Part shown: positions 34,322 through 42,919 of the stretch, piece by piece
How positions within the stretch are numbered: position 1 is the stretch's first letter
Layout of the letters: each line of letters begins with the position of its first letter
Notes under the pieces: generated by a model
Database searches by the model: none
Told to the model about the DNA's origin: nothing
The model's input: the letters and a program-made list of their open reading frames with translations, nothing else
Origin: Martinezella miluonensis
GTDB lineage: Bacteria > Pseudomonadota > Alphaproteobacteria > Rhizobiales > Rhizobiaceae
Reading direction: 5' to 3'
DNA length: 64,000 bases
Assembly (NCBI RefSeq): GCF_900094545.1
Contig: NZ_FMAH01000031.1
Span: forward strand, 20,175-84,174
Program-made: the position numbers and the translations under genes

Positions 34322-35026
34322 CTAGACCGAGCGGGTCAATCCACCGTCGACCTTGAGATTTTGGCCGGTGATGTAACCGGCGCCGTCGGAGGCGAGGAAG
34401 GCGACGGTGGCGGCGATTTCGGCGCTGGTGCCGTAGCGCTTCATCGGCACGCTGTCGCGGCGCTCCTCGGTTGACGGCAGGCTGTCGATCCAGCCGGGCA
34501 GGACATTGTTCATCCGCACATTATCTGCGGCATAGGTGTCGGCGAAGATCTTCGTGTAGGAGGCAAGGCCCGCGCGGAATACGGCAGAGGTCGGGAACAT
34601 TGGCGAGGGTTCGAACGCCCAGGCGGTGGAGATGTTGACGATGGCGCCGGACTTCTGCCTTTGCATGATGGGAGCGACGAGGCGGACCGGACGGACGACG
34701 TTCATCAGATAGACGTCGAGGCCAGTGTGCCACTGCTCGTCGGTGATCTCGAGGATCGGCGCGCGCGGGCCGTGGCCGGCGCTGTTGACGAGCACATCGA
34801 TCCGTCCCCACTTCTCCATCGTGGCATCGACGAGGCGCTTCAGATCGTCATTGGACTGGTTGGAGCCGGTGACGCCGATGCCGCCGAGCTCTTGCGCAAG
34901 GGTCTCGCCCTTTCCGGAGGACGACAGAATAGCCACCTTGAATCCATCGGCAGCAAGGCGTCTGGCGCTTTCGGCGCCCATGCCGCTGCCGCCTGCGGTG
35001 ATAACAGCCACTTTTTCTATCGACAT
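34322..35026 (-). CDS. SDR family oxidoreductase-like protein with altered catalytic motif
   Basis: The 234-residue protein has a Rossmann fold of the short-chain dehydrogenase type: ITAGGSGMGAESARRLA at about residues 9-25 for the cofactor, VLVNSAGHGP near 82-91 (NSAG in place of NNAG), and the catalytic serine region NISTAWAF near 135. Where YxxxK is expected the sequence reads SAVFRAGL, so the catalytic Tyr and Lys appear replaced by Ser and Arg. The C-terminal SDGAGYITGQNLKVDGGL is normal. The ATG at 35026 follows GGAGGA. It is divergent from a LysR regulator, which probably controls it. Confidence 0.82.
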   Translation of the reverse strand: MSIEKVAVITAGGSGMGAESARRLAADGFKVAILSSSGKGETLAQELGGIGVTGSNQSNDDLKRLVDATMEKWGRIDVLVNSAGHGPRAPILEITDEQWHTGLDVYLMNVVRPVRLVAPIMQRQKSGAIVNISTAWAFEPSPMFPTSAVFRAGLASYTKIFADTYAADNVRMNNVLPGWIDSLPSTEERRDSVPMKRYGTSAEIAATVAFLASDGAGYITGQNLKVDGGLTRSV

Positions 35027-35150
35027 ATGTGATTCCTCCATCGTGCTGGTCTGGAAAGGCTGATTGCTTCAAACTCTCCGATGAAATATCATTTTCTTCA
35101 CGCGAGGACGAAGCAGTTAAGCTCTCGATTGTCAGTAGAAAAACTATCGC

Positions 35151-36041
35151 ATGAACGGTTTACTCGGTAAACTTCCTTCCCTGAATGGCCTAAAGGCATT
35201 TGAAGTGTCCGCGCGGCATCATAGCTTCACGCTGGCTGCCGAGGAACTTGGGGTGACGCAGGGCGCGGTAGCACAGCAGGTCCGCGGGCTGGAAGCGGAG
35301 CTTGGCGTCAAGCTGTTCGAGCGCATGCCGCGGAGCTTGGTTTTGACGGGCGAGGGGCGCGGCTACATCGCCGATATCAGGCGCGCCTTTGAAATTATAG
35401 CCCAGGCAACGGGTGATCTCAGGCCGCAACCCGTCAGGCTCACCATCAGCACCACGCCGACATTCGCATCGAAATGGCTGATCCCGCGCCTGCCGGATTT
35501 TACGGCCCGTCATCCCGACCTCGATCTTCATATCCTTGCGACAGAGCGCATGTCCGGCTTTCAGGCGGATGGGGTGGATCTTGCCGTTCGCTACGGGCGT
35601 CCGCCCTTCGGACCGGGATTGGCGACCGAGCTGCTCTTCGAACAGGAGATCATTGCAGTTTGCAGCCCGGCACTACTGCGGGATCGGGAGCCGCCGAAGA
35701 CCTCGGAGGAGCTTGCGGGCTATGTGCTGCTCCATGACGCCCATAATTCCTGGCCGGAATTCATAGACAGGCACTTCGGAGGGGCGGCGCAGGCTTCTTA
35801 CAAGGGGATCAGCTTCAGCCAGACATCGCACGCCATCGAGGCCGCCATTGCCGGGCAGGGCATCGTGCTTGCCAATCGCGATTTCGTTGCGCAAGACTTG
35901 GCTGAGGGTCGCTTGACGCAGATCATCGAGGGATCGCTGAGCGGCCCCTCCGATTTCTACCTCGTCTGGCCGCGCTATCGGAAATCGGCAGCCTTGGAGA
36001 CGGTTATTGCCTGGATGAGCGAAGAGGCGAGACGGAAATAG
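35151..36041 (+). CDS. LysR-family transcriptional regulator (GcvA-like)
   Basis: The 296-residue protein has an N-terminal winged helix-turn-helix (LNGLKAFEVSARHHSFTLAAEELGVT begins it; the recognition part is TQGAVAQQVRGLEAELGVKLF at about 36-56) and a C-terminal LysR substrate-binding domain from about residue 92. PSLNGLKAFE and FERMPRSLVLT place it in the GcvA-like subgroup. The effector is unknown. It is divergently transcribed from the SDR gene across 124 bases, the classic arrangement of a LysR regulator and its target; an ATGAAATATCAT dyad at 35081-35092 lies between them. Confidence 0.88.
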   Translation: MNGLLGKLPSLNGLKAFEVSARHHSFTLAAEELGVTQGAVAQQVRGLEAELGVKLFERMPRSLVLTGEGRGYIADIRRAFEIIAQATGDLRPQPVRLTISTTPTFASKWLIPRLPDFTARHPDLDLHILATERMSGFQADGVDLAVRYGRPPFGPGLATELLFEQEIIAVCSPALLRDREPPKTSEELAGYVLLHDAHNSWPEFIDRHFGGAAQASYKGISFSQTSHAIEAAIAGQGIVLANRDFVAQDLAEGRLTQIIEGSLSGPSDFYLVWPRYRKSAALETVIAWMSEEARRK

Positions 36042-36172
36042 AAGCACCGTGTCCCGACGCCGCCAGCGCGCTGCCTTGCCGGTAGTACTCGCCGGAGGCG
36101 ACGATCATCCGGCTCAGGATTCCTCCGTTTCGGATTAGCGCTTTTCTCAATCTTTTGCTGTTAGCTGACAGC

Positions 36173-37564
36173 ATGGCAAAGATTGTGGCATTGGCAGCAT
36201 ATTTCTATCAGGCGGCAGTGGCCTTCGGGCTGCTGATCGCGGTGGCGCATCTGCTGACGCCGGCGGACTATGCGGCCTATTCGCTTTTCATAACGATCAG
36301 CCAGTTTGCGGCAATCTTCTGCTTCGAATGGATCCGCTATGCCTGCAGCCGTTTCTATCCAGGTTCGGCGCCAGGGAGCGAGGCTTTGGAGCGGAAGGCG
36401 TTGACCATTGAATTTGCCGCATGCGCAGCAATCTGCCTGGTTGCGGCCTCGGCCTCGATGTTCTTTTCGGTTCCGGGAGAGATCGCGGTGCTCGGCGGCC
36501 TGGTCGCGGTTCTCCAGGGCGGCAGCGATCTGCACCTCACCATGCTGCGCTTCCGTCAGGAATTTCGCGCCTTCTCGCGCCTGCAGGGATCGCGCGCTAC
36601 CATTCTTGCTGTCGGCACGCTCGCCGGGGCAGTCGTTGCTCCGAACTTCACCTCTACAATCGTTGGGCTGCTGGCAGGCTATCTCGGCTATGGCCTATGG
36701 GCTGTGTTTCTAACCCGCGACAACCTGCACGAGGCTGCCCGCTTCGAGCCGCCGCTGGTCCGCAAGCATTTCGTCTATGGCAGTGTTGCGGCCAGCGCGT
36801 CGGTGCTCGGTATGCTGGCGCCACTGGGCTTGAAGTCAATCCTGACGGCGGCGCTGGGGGCCGGAGGGGCGGCAGGCGCACTGCTGGCGCTCGATCTCTT
36901 GCAGCGGCCATTCGTGCTGATCGTTTCGGCCTTGCAGGCCATCCAGTATCCGGACGTGGTCGCCTCCTATGATCGCGAAGGAGCGACACCTGCCTTCAGG
37001 AAACAGCTCGGTGACTACTACTCTCTGCTGACTGGCCTTACGCTGATGACGGCAGCCGGCATCTTCGCCTTGTTGCAACCCGTGGCGCAACTGGTCATTT
37101 CTGCAGGTATGCGCGATGGCTTTCTGACGGTCGCACCTTTCGTGATCGGCCTTTCTGCATGCCGCGCCCTGACGTTCAACATGTCGCCGACGCCTGCGCA
37201 TCTGCAGCACCGGTTGCTGACGATTTTCCTGCTCGCCATGGTCGACTGCGTGCTGTTGAACCTTGGAACGCTTGCTGGCGGTTATTTCGGCTCGTTCGGC
37301 GATGCTGCTCTCATGGGCGGCGGCATGGTCGGCGCGTTGTTTGTAATGGCGATCGGGGTAAAGGTACTCATGTCGCTGCCTTTCGATTTCGTCTGGCAGC
37401 CGGTCATCCTCTCCGCCATTGGTCTCGCCGTGCCGGTACTGGCCACTGCAGGCTTCGACTATTCGCTCTGGCTATCGGTTTCTGTAGGCGTAGTTGGCGG
37501 CGCGCTCTTCTGCCTGCTCGGCCTCTATAGCTATTTCGTCACCATGTTTCGGCCGCAAGCCTGA
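36173..37564 (+). CDS. polysaccharide biosynthesis / flippase-like membrane protein
   Basis: The 463-residue product is an integral membrane protein with about 12 to 14 hydrophobic segments resembling the Wzx/MOP-like polysaccharide exporters: YQAAVAFGLLIAVAHLLTPADYAAYSLF at the N-terminus (key block LLTPADYAAYSLF) and a repeated mid-protein half. Such proteins move lipid-linked oligosaccharides across the inner membrane. The start may be the ATG at 36173 or a TTG at 36155; neither has a good ribosome binding site. A glycosyltransferase gene lies next to it on the opposite strand, separated by a repeat, which supports a role in a surface polysaccharide. Confidence 0.75.
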   Translation: MAKIVALAAYFYQAAVAFGLLIAVAHLLTPADYAAYSLFITISQFAAIFCFEWIRYACSRFYPGSAPGSEALERKALTIEFAACAAICLVAASASMFFSVPGEIAVLGGLVAVLQGGSDLHLTMLRFRQEFRAFSRLQGSRATILAVGTLAGAVVAPNFTSTIVGLLAGYLGYGLWAVFLTRDNLHEAARFEPPLVRKHFVYGSVAASASVLGMLAPLGLKSILTAALGAGGAAGALLALDLLQRPFVLIVSALQAIQYPDVVASYDREGATPAFRKQLGDYYSLLTGLTLMTAAGIFALLQPVAQLVISAGMRDGFLTVAPFVIGLSACRALTFNMSPTPAHLQHRLLTIFLLAMVDCVLLNLGTLAGGYFGSFGDAALMGGGMVGALFVMAIGVKVLMSLPFDFVWQPVILSAIGLAVPVLATAGFDYSLWLSVSVGVVGGALFCLLGLYSYFVTMFRPQA

Positions 37565-37613
37565 TCTTAGGGTGTTTCCGCTTTTCTTCGAATCGTGAAA
37601 ATGCCCTATCTTC

Positions 37614-37666
37614 TTGTTTACGCATTCCGGACGGAAAACCGCTGCGCACTTTTCCTGGAAGTGCAC
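37614..37666. repeat. dispersed repeat copy 2 (RIME-like)
   Basis: The core TTGTTTACGCATTCCGGACGG...GCGCACTTTTCCTGGAAGTGCAC matches copies at 19771 and 55241. It lies between the convergent flippase-like and glycosyltransferase genes; the sequence from 37571 may be a diverged left half of the same element. Confidence 0.75.
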
Positions 37667-37673
37667 TGGCTTT

Positions 37674-38780
37674 TCAGAGAGCTTCCAGCATGGACAGCAC
37701 GCGTTCGGCGCTGCCATCCCAGGAAAAGCGGGCGACATTCTCATGGCCGCGCCGTCGCAGATCCTCGCGCAGTGCATCATCCGTGGCGATCCTTTGCATA
37801 GCAGTGACAAGCTCTTCCTGTCGCGTCGGGTCGAAATAGAGGGCGGCACCGCCCGAAGCTTCGCGGACGGCGGGGATATCGGCTGCGAGCACCGGGCAGC
37901 CCTGCGTCATGGCTTCCAGCGGCGGGATGCCGAAGCCTTCATAGAGGCTCGGAAAGACGAAGGCCGTGGCATGGCGCTCCAGCGCGGCGATTTCCGCGTC
38001 CGTAAGGCGGCCGGGAAAAAGCAGCCGGTTATTGGACTGTTGACCATCCGACTTGAACACGGTCGGGGCCGTGCCGCCGACAACCACGAGCTTCTGGTTT
38101 TCGTCATCAAGCGCCTCGAAGGCGCGGATGGCGAAGTCGAGGTTCTTGTTCGGCTTCATCGTGCCGACGAGAAGGAAGAAGCCGTTCGTTTTCAATCCGA
38201 GCCGCTCGATGATGGTTTCATCCGGCTGGATGGCGGCAAAATGATCGACGGCATTGTAGACGACGTCGATGCCATTGGCGGAGACGCGGAAAACCGACGC
38301 GATCTCCTCGCGCGAAAATTCCGAGACCGTGCCGATCTTGGCGGTGCGCGTCAGCACCGTGCCCAGCGCGCCGTGCAGCAGGCGGTAGCTGCGCTTGAAG
38401 GATTGCGGATGGCGGAAAATCGTGACGTCATGGATGACGACCGCCTGGCGGCGATGCAGGAGCGGGCCGCTGCCGCCGAAGCCGATCAGACGGCTGCCGC
38501 GCGAGCGCGAAAGCAGCGATGTCTGTTCCCAGAGGTGACCAGGACCGGAACCGAAGGAATCGACCTCAATGGCGGAAAGCCCAATGTCGACGGGCGTATT
38601 GCGCGGCACGGCCAGCCGCCATCTTGCGCCCTTCAATGCGGCGGGCACTGAACCTGCCGCGATCTTTCGGTCGAGCGCCAGCGTCAGCTCGCGCGCAAAG
38701 CGCTGCACGCCGGATAATGGCTGGCCGAGAAACCGCCCATTGATAGTGATCGATTGCACGCGAAGGCCCCGATATCTCAT
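37674..38780 (-). CDS. glycosyltransferase family 4 protein
   Basis: The 368-residue protein has a GT-B fold of the GT4 type. The N-terminal half contains SITINGRFLGQPLSGVQRFARE, in which GQPLSGVQRFA is the usual acceptor-side loop; the C-terminal half has FLLVGTMKPNKNL near 205-217 and the nucleotide-sugar EX7E motif in FPSLYEGFGIPPLEAM near 280-295. It probably adds a hexose or similar sugar from a nucleotide donor to a growing glycan. The linkage and substrate are not evident. It faces the flippase-like gene. Confidence 0.85.
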   Translation of the reverse strand: MRYRGLRVQSITINGRFLGQPLSGVQRFARELTLALDRKIAAGSVPAALKGARWRLAVPRNTPVDIGLSAIEVDSFGSGPGHLWEQTSLLSRSRGSRLIGFGGSGPLLHRRQAVVIHDVTIFRHPQSFKRSYRLLHGALGTVLTRTAKIGTVSEFSREEIASVFRVSANGIDVVYNAVDHFAAIQPDETIIERLGLKTNGFFLLVGTMKPNKNLDFAIRAFEALDDENQKLVVVGGTAPTVFKSDGQQSNNRLLFPGRLTDAEIAALERHATAFVFPSLYEGFGIPPLEAMTQGCPVLAADIPAVREASGGAALYFDPTRQEELVTAMQRIATDDALREDLRRRGHENVARFSWDGSAERVLSMLEAL

Positions 38781-38838
38781 TGATCGGGAGCAGTTTGCAT
38801 AATTTTCCTTAGGGAAGGTTTAGCGTCGCAGATTGATT

Positions 38839-39462
38839 TTAGGCAAGCGCATCGTTGCTATCGATGATTGCGACGCCTCGCGCACGCATTTCCTCTATTG
38901 CCGCCTCGACGCCGGCGGGGTCGATGCCGCGGCTCGCATCCTCGATGAAGCGGACGGAAACGCCGGGTAGCATTTCGACGGCGTCGAGAGCCGAGAACTT
39001 CACGCAATAATCCGTCGCCAATCCGCAGAGATCGAGCGCGGTAACGCCTTTATCACGCAGATAGGCCGCAAGACCCGTGAGGGCCGCCTGGTCGTTGTCG
39101 CGGAAAGCGGAGTAGCTATCCACTAGGGGATTCTGACCCTTCTGCTGAATGAAATCGACGGCGTCGACATGGAGATCGGCGTGGAATTCGGCATCTTCGG
39201 TATTTTGGACGCAGTGGTCGGGCCACATCATCTGCGGCTTGCCGGAGAGCGTGCCTATTTCGAACGGCTTCTTGCCGGGATGAGCAGAGGCGAAGCTGCC
39301 GTGACCGGCCGGATGCCAGTCCTGCGAGGCCACGATCATATCGTATTTGCCGCTGTCTATGAGCTCGTTGGCGACGGGCACCACCAGGTCTCCGTCGGGA
39401 ACTGGCAGGTTGCCGCCGGGGCAGAAGCCGTTCTGGATGTCGATGAGCAGCAGTGCTTTCAT
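38839..39462 (-). CDS. pncA: nicotinamidase / pyrazinamidase
   Basis: PncA hydrolyses nicotinamide to nicotinate in NAD+ salvage. The 207-residue product is of normal size for the isochorismatase-like hydrolase family. It has the catalytic aspartate in LLIDIQNGFCPGG at about residues 5-17, the metal-binding block SQDWHPAGHGSFA at about 46-58, and the catalytic cysteine in LCGLATDYCVKFSA near 148-161. A lysine in QQKGQNP is the third catalytic residue. The gene is on the same strand as the downstream GT gene but separated by 58 bases. Confidence 0.94.
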   Translation of the reverse strand: MKALLLIDIQNGFCPGGNLPVPDGDLVVPVANELIDSGKYDMIVASQDWHPAGHGSFASAHPGKKPFEIGTLSGKPQMMWPDHCVQNTEDAEFHADLHVDAVDFIQQKGQNPLVDSYSAFRDNDQAALTGLAAYLRDKGVTALDLCGLATDYCVKFSALDAVEMLPGVSVRFIEDASRGIDPAGVEAAIEEMRARGVAIIDSNDALA

Positions 39463-39573
39463 GGGGCCTATCCTTCCGTCTTGTTGCGCTGCACGATGCC
39501 AAGCGGCACGCTTCGGATCAAGCCCCTTGCGCCCCGCCGATCGAAGCGGCGAGGCGCAATGGTTGGCGAAGGC

Positions 39574-40857
39574 TTACGCGGGCTTATGGCCCTTGAGGCC
39601 ATAGAAGGCGATATAGACGTAGCAGATGATCGGCATCAGGAAAGCGAGGTGGATGCCGACGGTATCGGCAAGGCTGCCCTGGATGATCGGCAGGACGGCG
39701 CCGCCGACGATGGCGAGGCACAGGATACCCGAGCCCTGGCTCGTATATTTGCCGAGGCCATGCAGCGCCAGGCTGAAGATCGTCGGGAACATGATGGAGT
39801 TGAACAGGCCGATTGCCAGCACCGACCACATGGCGACATGGCCCGTGGTGAGCACGGTTACAACTAGCAGGATGATGACGATAGCAGCGTTGAAAGCGAG
39901 CGCCTTACCGTCGTCGATCTGGCGCATGATCAGCGAGCCGACGAAGCGACCGATCATGGCGCCGCCCCAAAAGTAGGAGACATAATGGGCGGCATCGGCC
40001 TCGGAGAGATGGGCTATGTCAGGCTGGCTGAGGAAATTGACGAGGAAGCTGCCGACGCTGACCTCGGCGCCGACATAAAGAAAGATGCCGATGGCACCGA
40101 GCACGAGATGGCGATATTGCCAGGCCGAACCGCCGCCGCGCATCGGCTCGACGGTTTCCTCGTCTTCGACCTCGGGAAGCTTCAGCGCCGCAAAGACGGC
40201 GGCGAGTACAAGGAAGGCCGCGGCAAGAAGCAGGTAGGGAAGCTTTACCGCGCCGGCCTCGGCAAGCCGCATGGCATCGAGCTGCTCAGGGGTAGCATTG
40301 GTGGCCACGACGGTGGCGGCGGACAGGATCAGCATGGCGCCGAAGAGCGGCGCAATCGTCGTGCCGAGGGAGTTGAAAGCTTGCGTCAGGTTGAGGCGGC
40401 TGGCGGCCGTATCAGGCGGTCCCAATACGGTGACATAGGGGTTTGCTGCGACCTGCAGGATCGTGATGCCAGTTGCGAGCACGAAGAGCGCGCCGAGGAA
40501 AAGGGTATAGACGCGATAGCTTGCGGCCGGGATAAACAGCGCGCAGCCGACCGCCGCGATCGAGAGGCCGACGACGATGCCCCACTTGTAGGTGATGCGC
40601 TTCACAAGCGCTCCGGCCGGCAGCGACACGATGAAATAAGCGCCGAAAAAGCAGAGCTGGACGAGCATCGACTGGGTGTAATTGAGCTGAAAGACGCTCT
40701 TCAGGTGTGGCACCAGAATGTCGTTCAGGCAGGTGATGAACCCCCACATGAAAAAGAGTGAGGTGAGTGCGATAAGCGCGAATTGGTAGTTGCCCTGGCC
40801 TTGATGTGCGGATGCACGGACGCTGGTGGGCGCAGAGCTTGTTGCTGATCCAGCCAC
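39574..40857 (-). CDS. gluP: sugar MFS permease, GluP/FucP type
   Basis: The 427-residue membrane protein has twelve hydrophobic segments and is close in sequence pattern to the Brucella glucose/galactose transporter GluP: FFMWGFITCLNDILVPHLKSVFQLNYTQSMLVQ near the N-terminus (key block CLNDILVPHLKSVFQL), YFWGGAMIGRFVGS and SIMFPTIFSLALHGLGKYTSQGSG. These are typical of the FHS family of proton-coupled sugar permeases. It starts with GTG, with GAGG nine bases upstream, and its upstream region contains an imperfect inverted repeat. The actual sugar is inferred from the family only. Confidence 0.9.
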   Translation of the reverse strand: MAGSATSSAPTSVRASAHQGQGNYQFALIALTSLFFMWGFITCLNDILVPHLKSVFQLNYTQSMLVQLCFFGAYFIVSLPAGALVKRITYKWGIVVGLSIAAVGCALFIPAASYRVYTLFLGALFVLATGITILQVAANPYVTVLGPPDTAASRLNLTQAFNSLGTTIAPLFGAMLILSAATVVATNATPEQLDAMRLAEAGAVKLPYLLLAAAFLVLAAVFAALKLPEVEDEETVEPMRGGGSAWQYRHLVLGAIGIFLYVGAEVSVGSFLVNFLSQPDIAHLSEADAAHYVSYFWGGAMIGRFVGSLIMRQIDDGKALAFNAAIVIILLVVTVLTTGHVAMWSVLAIGLFNSIMFPTIFSLALHGLGKYTSQGSGILCLAIVGGAVLPIIQGSLADTVGIHLAFLMPIICYVYIAFYGLKGHKPA

Positions 40858-40979
40858 TTTTTTATCCTCGGTTCTTGTTGTTGCCAGGCTCCGATATTTG
40901 AGCCGGAATGGGCCGAAATACGAACTGGCAGCGGCTTACCGAGGTGCCACGGGAGACGCGGAACCCCGAAGCCGCTAAA

Positions 40980-41009
40980 ACCGATATAATCGATTAGACC
41001 TATATTGGT
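40980..41009. promoter_or_regulatory. inverted repeat upstream of gluP
   Basis: ACCGATATA (40980-40988) and TATATTGGT (41001-41009) match as an inverted repeat at eight of nine positions, separated by twelve bases that contain a TAATCGATTA dyad core. It lies about 120 bases upstream of the gluP start and could bind a LacI- or ROK-type sugar regulator. Confidence 0.35.
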
Positions 41010-41118
41010 AGCGTGCTAGCGATGCCGATTTTGCAATGCAGCAATGCGGGAACCCGCAAGTTCTGAGCTGAGATCATGCTCCCCGTCATTTCCAGTGCCG
41101 ACGGGAAGCATCTCGCTA

Positions 41119-41766
41119 TCAGTCGAAGGTCAATCCCTCTTCGGCGATAGATTTCCGCACGGTATCGCGTTGTCTCACGCGGGCATACCAGGCCTTGAGA
41201 TGATCGAGTTCATCGAAGTGGATCCTGGCTTTGTAATAGGACTTGAGCCATGTGGCCTGGCCCCATCCCGTCAGCGCAAACAGATAGGCATCGGCAACGG
41301 TAAAATGATCGCCCATCAAAAAGGGACGGTCAGCGAGGTGCGCGTCGATCCATTGAAATCGTTTTTCGAGCTTCGGCCTCACGGTCTCGACATAGTTTCC
41401 CGCCAACCGCGCATAGAGAAGAGGAATGAAGCCCTTGTGGATTTCCGTCGACAGGAAACCGAGCATTTCCTGCAGCTTGTAGCGCTCCATCGTGCCGGCG
41501 GCGGCGGCCAACCGGGCTTCGGGTTTCAGGTCTGCCAGATATTGGACGATAGCCGGCCCCTCCCGCAGAAAGTTGCCATCTTCGAGCTCAAGAACAGGGA
41601 CATAGCCGTGCGGATTGATGTCATGGAAATCCAGCCCAGTTTCGGTCTTGTGAGTGGTGTGATCGACCTTGATCAGCTCGACCTCGAGGCCAAGTTCATT
41701 GATGACGATATGGGGCGAGAGCGAGCAGCTTGCGGGTAGATAGTAGAGTTTCACTGGGGTCTCCAT
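41119..41766 (-). CDS. gst: glutathione S-transferase family protein
   Basis: The 215-residue protein has the thioredoxin-like N-terminal GST domain (MKLYY-like start KLYYLPASCSLSPHIVINELG; cited motif PASCSLSPHI near 12-21) and a helical C-terminal domain. The conserved cis-proline region HGYVPVLELEDG lies near 54-65, followed by EGPAIVQYLADL. The catalytic residue is probably Cys or Ser of the CSLS segment, as in beta-class bacterial GSTs. It is divergent from an HxlR-type regulator. Confidence 0.88.
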   Translation of the reverse strand: METPVKLYYLPASCSLSPHIVINELGLEVELIKVDHTTHKTETGLDFHDINPHGYVPVLELEDGNFLREGPAIVQYLADLKPEARLAAAAGTMERYKLQEMLGFLSTEIHKGFIPLLYARLAGNYVETVRPKLEKRFQWIDAHLADRPFLMGDHFTVADAYLFALTGWGQATWLKSYYKARIHFDELDHLKAWYARVRQRDTVRKSIAEEGLTFD

Positions 41767-41853
41767 GGTGTTTTCCGGTGTCAGCTTTCGCTTGGAAAGA
41801 CTGTCGCTGAACCATGTAGTCCGCTTGGTATGGAATAGTAAGAACGGAAAAGT

Positions 41854-41880
41854 TTGACATCTAGGTACAAAAATTATACC
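41854..41880 (+). promoter_or_regulatory. putative promoter/operator of the hxlR gene
   Basis: TTGACA at 41854-41859 and TATACC at 41875-41880 are 15 bases apart, with the inverted repeat GGTA-N9-TACC (41864-41880) over the -10 region. The position fits autoregulation of the HxlR-type gene and control of the divergent gst gene. Confidence 0.4.
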
Positions 41881-41903
41881 GCCAGGCACATGAGGTGTGC
41901 ACC

Positions 41904-42266
41904 ATGAAAAAGACCGTGACCGGATGCTCCGTCGAGGAGGCGATGCATTTGCTGGGAGGACGCTGGCGACTGCTGATCGTGTCTTATCTGGTCGATGGGC
42001 CACAGCGCTTCAACGAGTTGCGGCGGCTGATGCCGGGGATTTCGCAAAGGATGCTAACGCTCGATTTGCGCGCGCTGGAGGAGGCGGGTCTTATCAATCG
42101 CACGGTCTATCCGACGATTCCCGTGAGGGTCGAATATTCGCTGACGGAAGATGGCTCCCGCCTGGAGAAGGTGGTGGCCGTGGTCAAAGAATTTGGGCTT
42201 TGGCTCAAGGATCGGGATGCGCAGGTGCTGGGAGCGCGTGAAGTCTCACCACAGCTCATAATATAA
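41904..42266 (+). CDS. HxlR-family transcriptional regulator
   Basis: HxlR (DUF24) proteins are small MarR-like winged-helix regulators that often sense quinones or other electrophiles. The 120-residue product shows MHLLGGRWRLLIVSYL at about residues 14-29, FNELRRLMPGISQRMLTLDLRAL at about 36-58 and EYSLTEDGSRLEKVV near 85. A cysteine near the N-terminus (TVTGCSVEEAM) matches the sensing position of redox-responsive members. The ATG at 41904 follows GAGGT seven bases upstream. It is divergent from the GST gene, a plausible target. Confidence 0.88.
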   Translation: MKKTVTGCSVEEAMHLLGGRWRLLIVSYLVDGPQRFNELRRLMPGISQRMLTLDLRALEEAGLINRTVYPTIPVRVEYSLTEDGSRLEKVVAVVKEFGLWLKDRDAQVLGAREVSPQLII

Positions 42267-42530
42267 ATCACGCCAATCGGGATTTGCTTTCTCAATCAGC
42301 TCGATCTTCCATTGGCGATACCAGCGTTTCAGAGACTTTTCTCGCTGTATGGCCGAAACAATGTCTGCGTGATCTTCATACCAGACGAGCCGGGTGCATC
42401 CATATTTCCAAGCGAATCCGGGTGTCAGAGCCTCACGATGCTCGTAGATGCGGCGTTCAAGGTCGGCTGTGACGCCGATGTACAAAGTGCCTCGTTTGTG
42501 GTTGGTGATGATGTAGGTATATCCACCCAT
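42246..42530 (-). CDS. GIY-YIG nuclease domain protein
   Basis: The 94-residue protein is a stand-alone GIY-YIG domain: the first strand is YTYIITN, then the diagnostic LYIGVTADLERRIYEHRE at about residues 17-34, with catalytic Tyr and Arg present, and a conserved glutamate near the C-terminal half. Such proteins resemble the UvrC/YhbQ group of endonucleases. The start at 42530 has no clear ribosome binding site. The 3' end overlaps the convergent HxlR gene by 21 bases. A pair of inverted REP-like palindromes lies upstream, at 42663-42819. Confidence 0.85.
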   Translation of the reverse strand: MGGYTYIITNHKRGTLYIGVTADLERRIYEHREALTPGFAWKYGCTRLVWYEDHADIVSAIQREKSLKRWYRQWKIELIEKANPDWRDLYYELW

Positions 42531-42662
42531 GCGTGTAGGATGCGCATAGAGATGACGGGCGTCAAGAGGCAAGATTGCGGATGGTATACGGGCTTGCGGA
42601 CGACATGTGGATGATAGAGATTAGTGTTCTCGTTTGCCACCGCAGCATACCCGCACTTCGTC

Positions 42663-42819
42663 ATCCTCGGGCTTGATCCGAGGATCCAAGCACAAGCCTT
42701 GTTGCGTGTGACAATGATGGCGGTTTCTGCGGCCATCCGCCCAGTACTGATGGCTCCAAGAGGGCATACATATTCGAGAGGTGTGCCTGTACGTGGATCC
42801 TCGGGTCAAGCCCGAGGAT
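42663..42819. repeat. REPIN-like inverted pair of palindromic repeats
   Basis: The palindrome ATCCTCGG-N7-CCGAGGAT at 42663-42685 has an almost exact inverted partner ATCCTCGGG-N5-CCCGAGGAT at 42797-42819, flanked by GTCATCC and GGATGACGG. The two are separated by about 110 bases. Two REPs in inverted orientation around a short spacer have the layout of a REPIN. Such GC-rich palindromes are known to be dispersed in many alphaproteobacterial genomes; copy number here cannot be determined. The rest of the 42531-42919 gap has no gene. Confidence 0.7.
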
Positions 42820-42919
42820 GACGGAGGGGGTGGCGATATTCGAAGCCTACGGCGGGTCCCGTCCTCACGCCGAATATTGATGCGGCGCCCCTGGTTCCAA
42901 ACCAGAAGACCTAACCCAA

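Noticed and set aside
42663..42819. CRISPR-like array
   Set aside because: Only two repeats in opposite orientation are present, without regular spacers or cas genes; they fit a REP pair instead.
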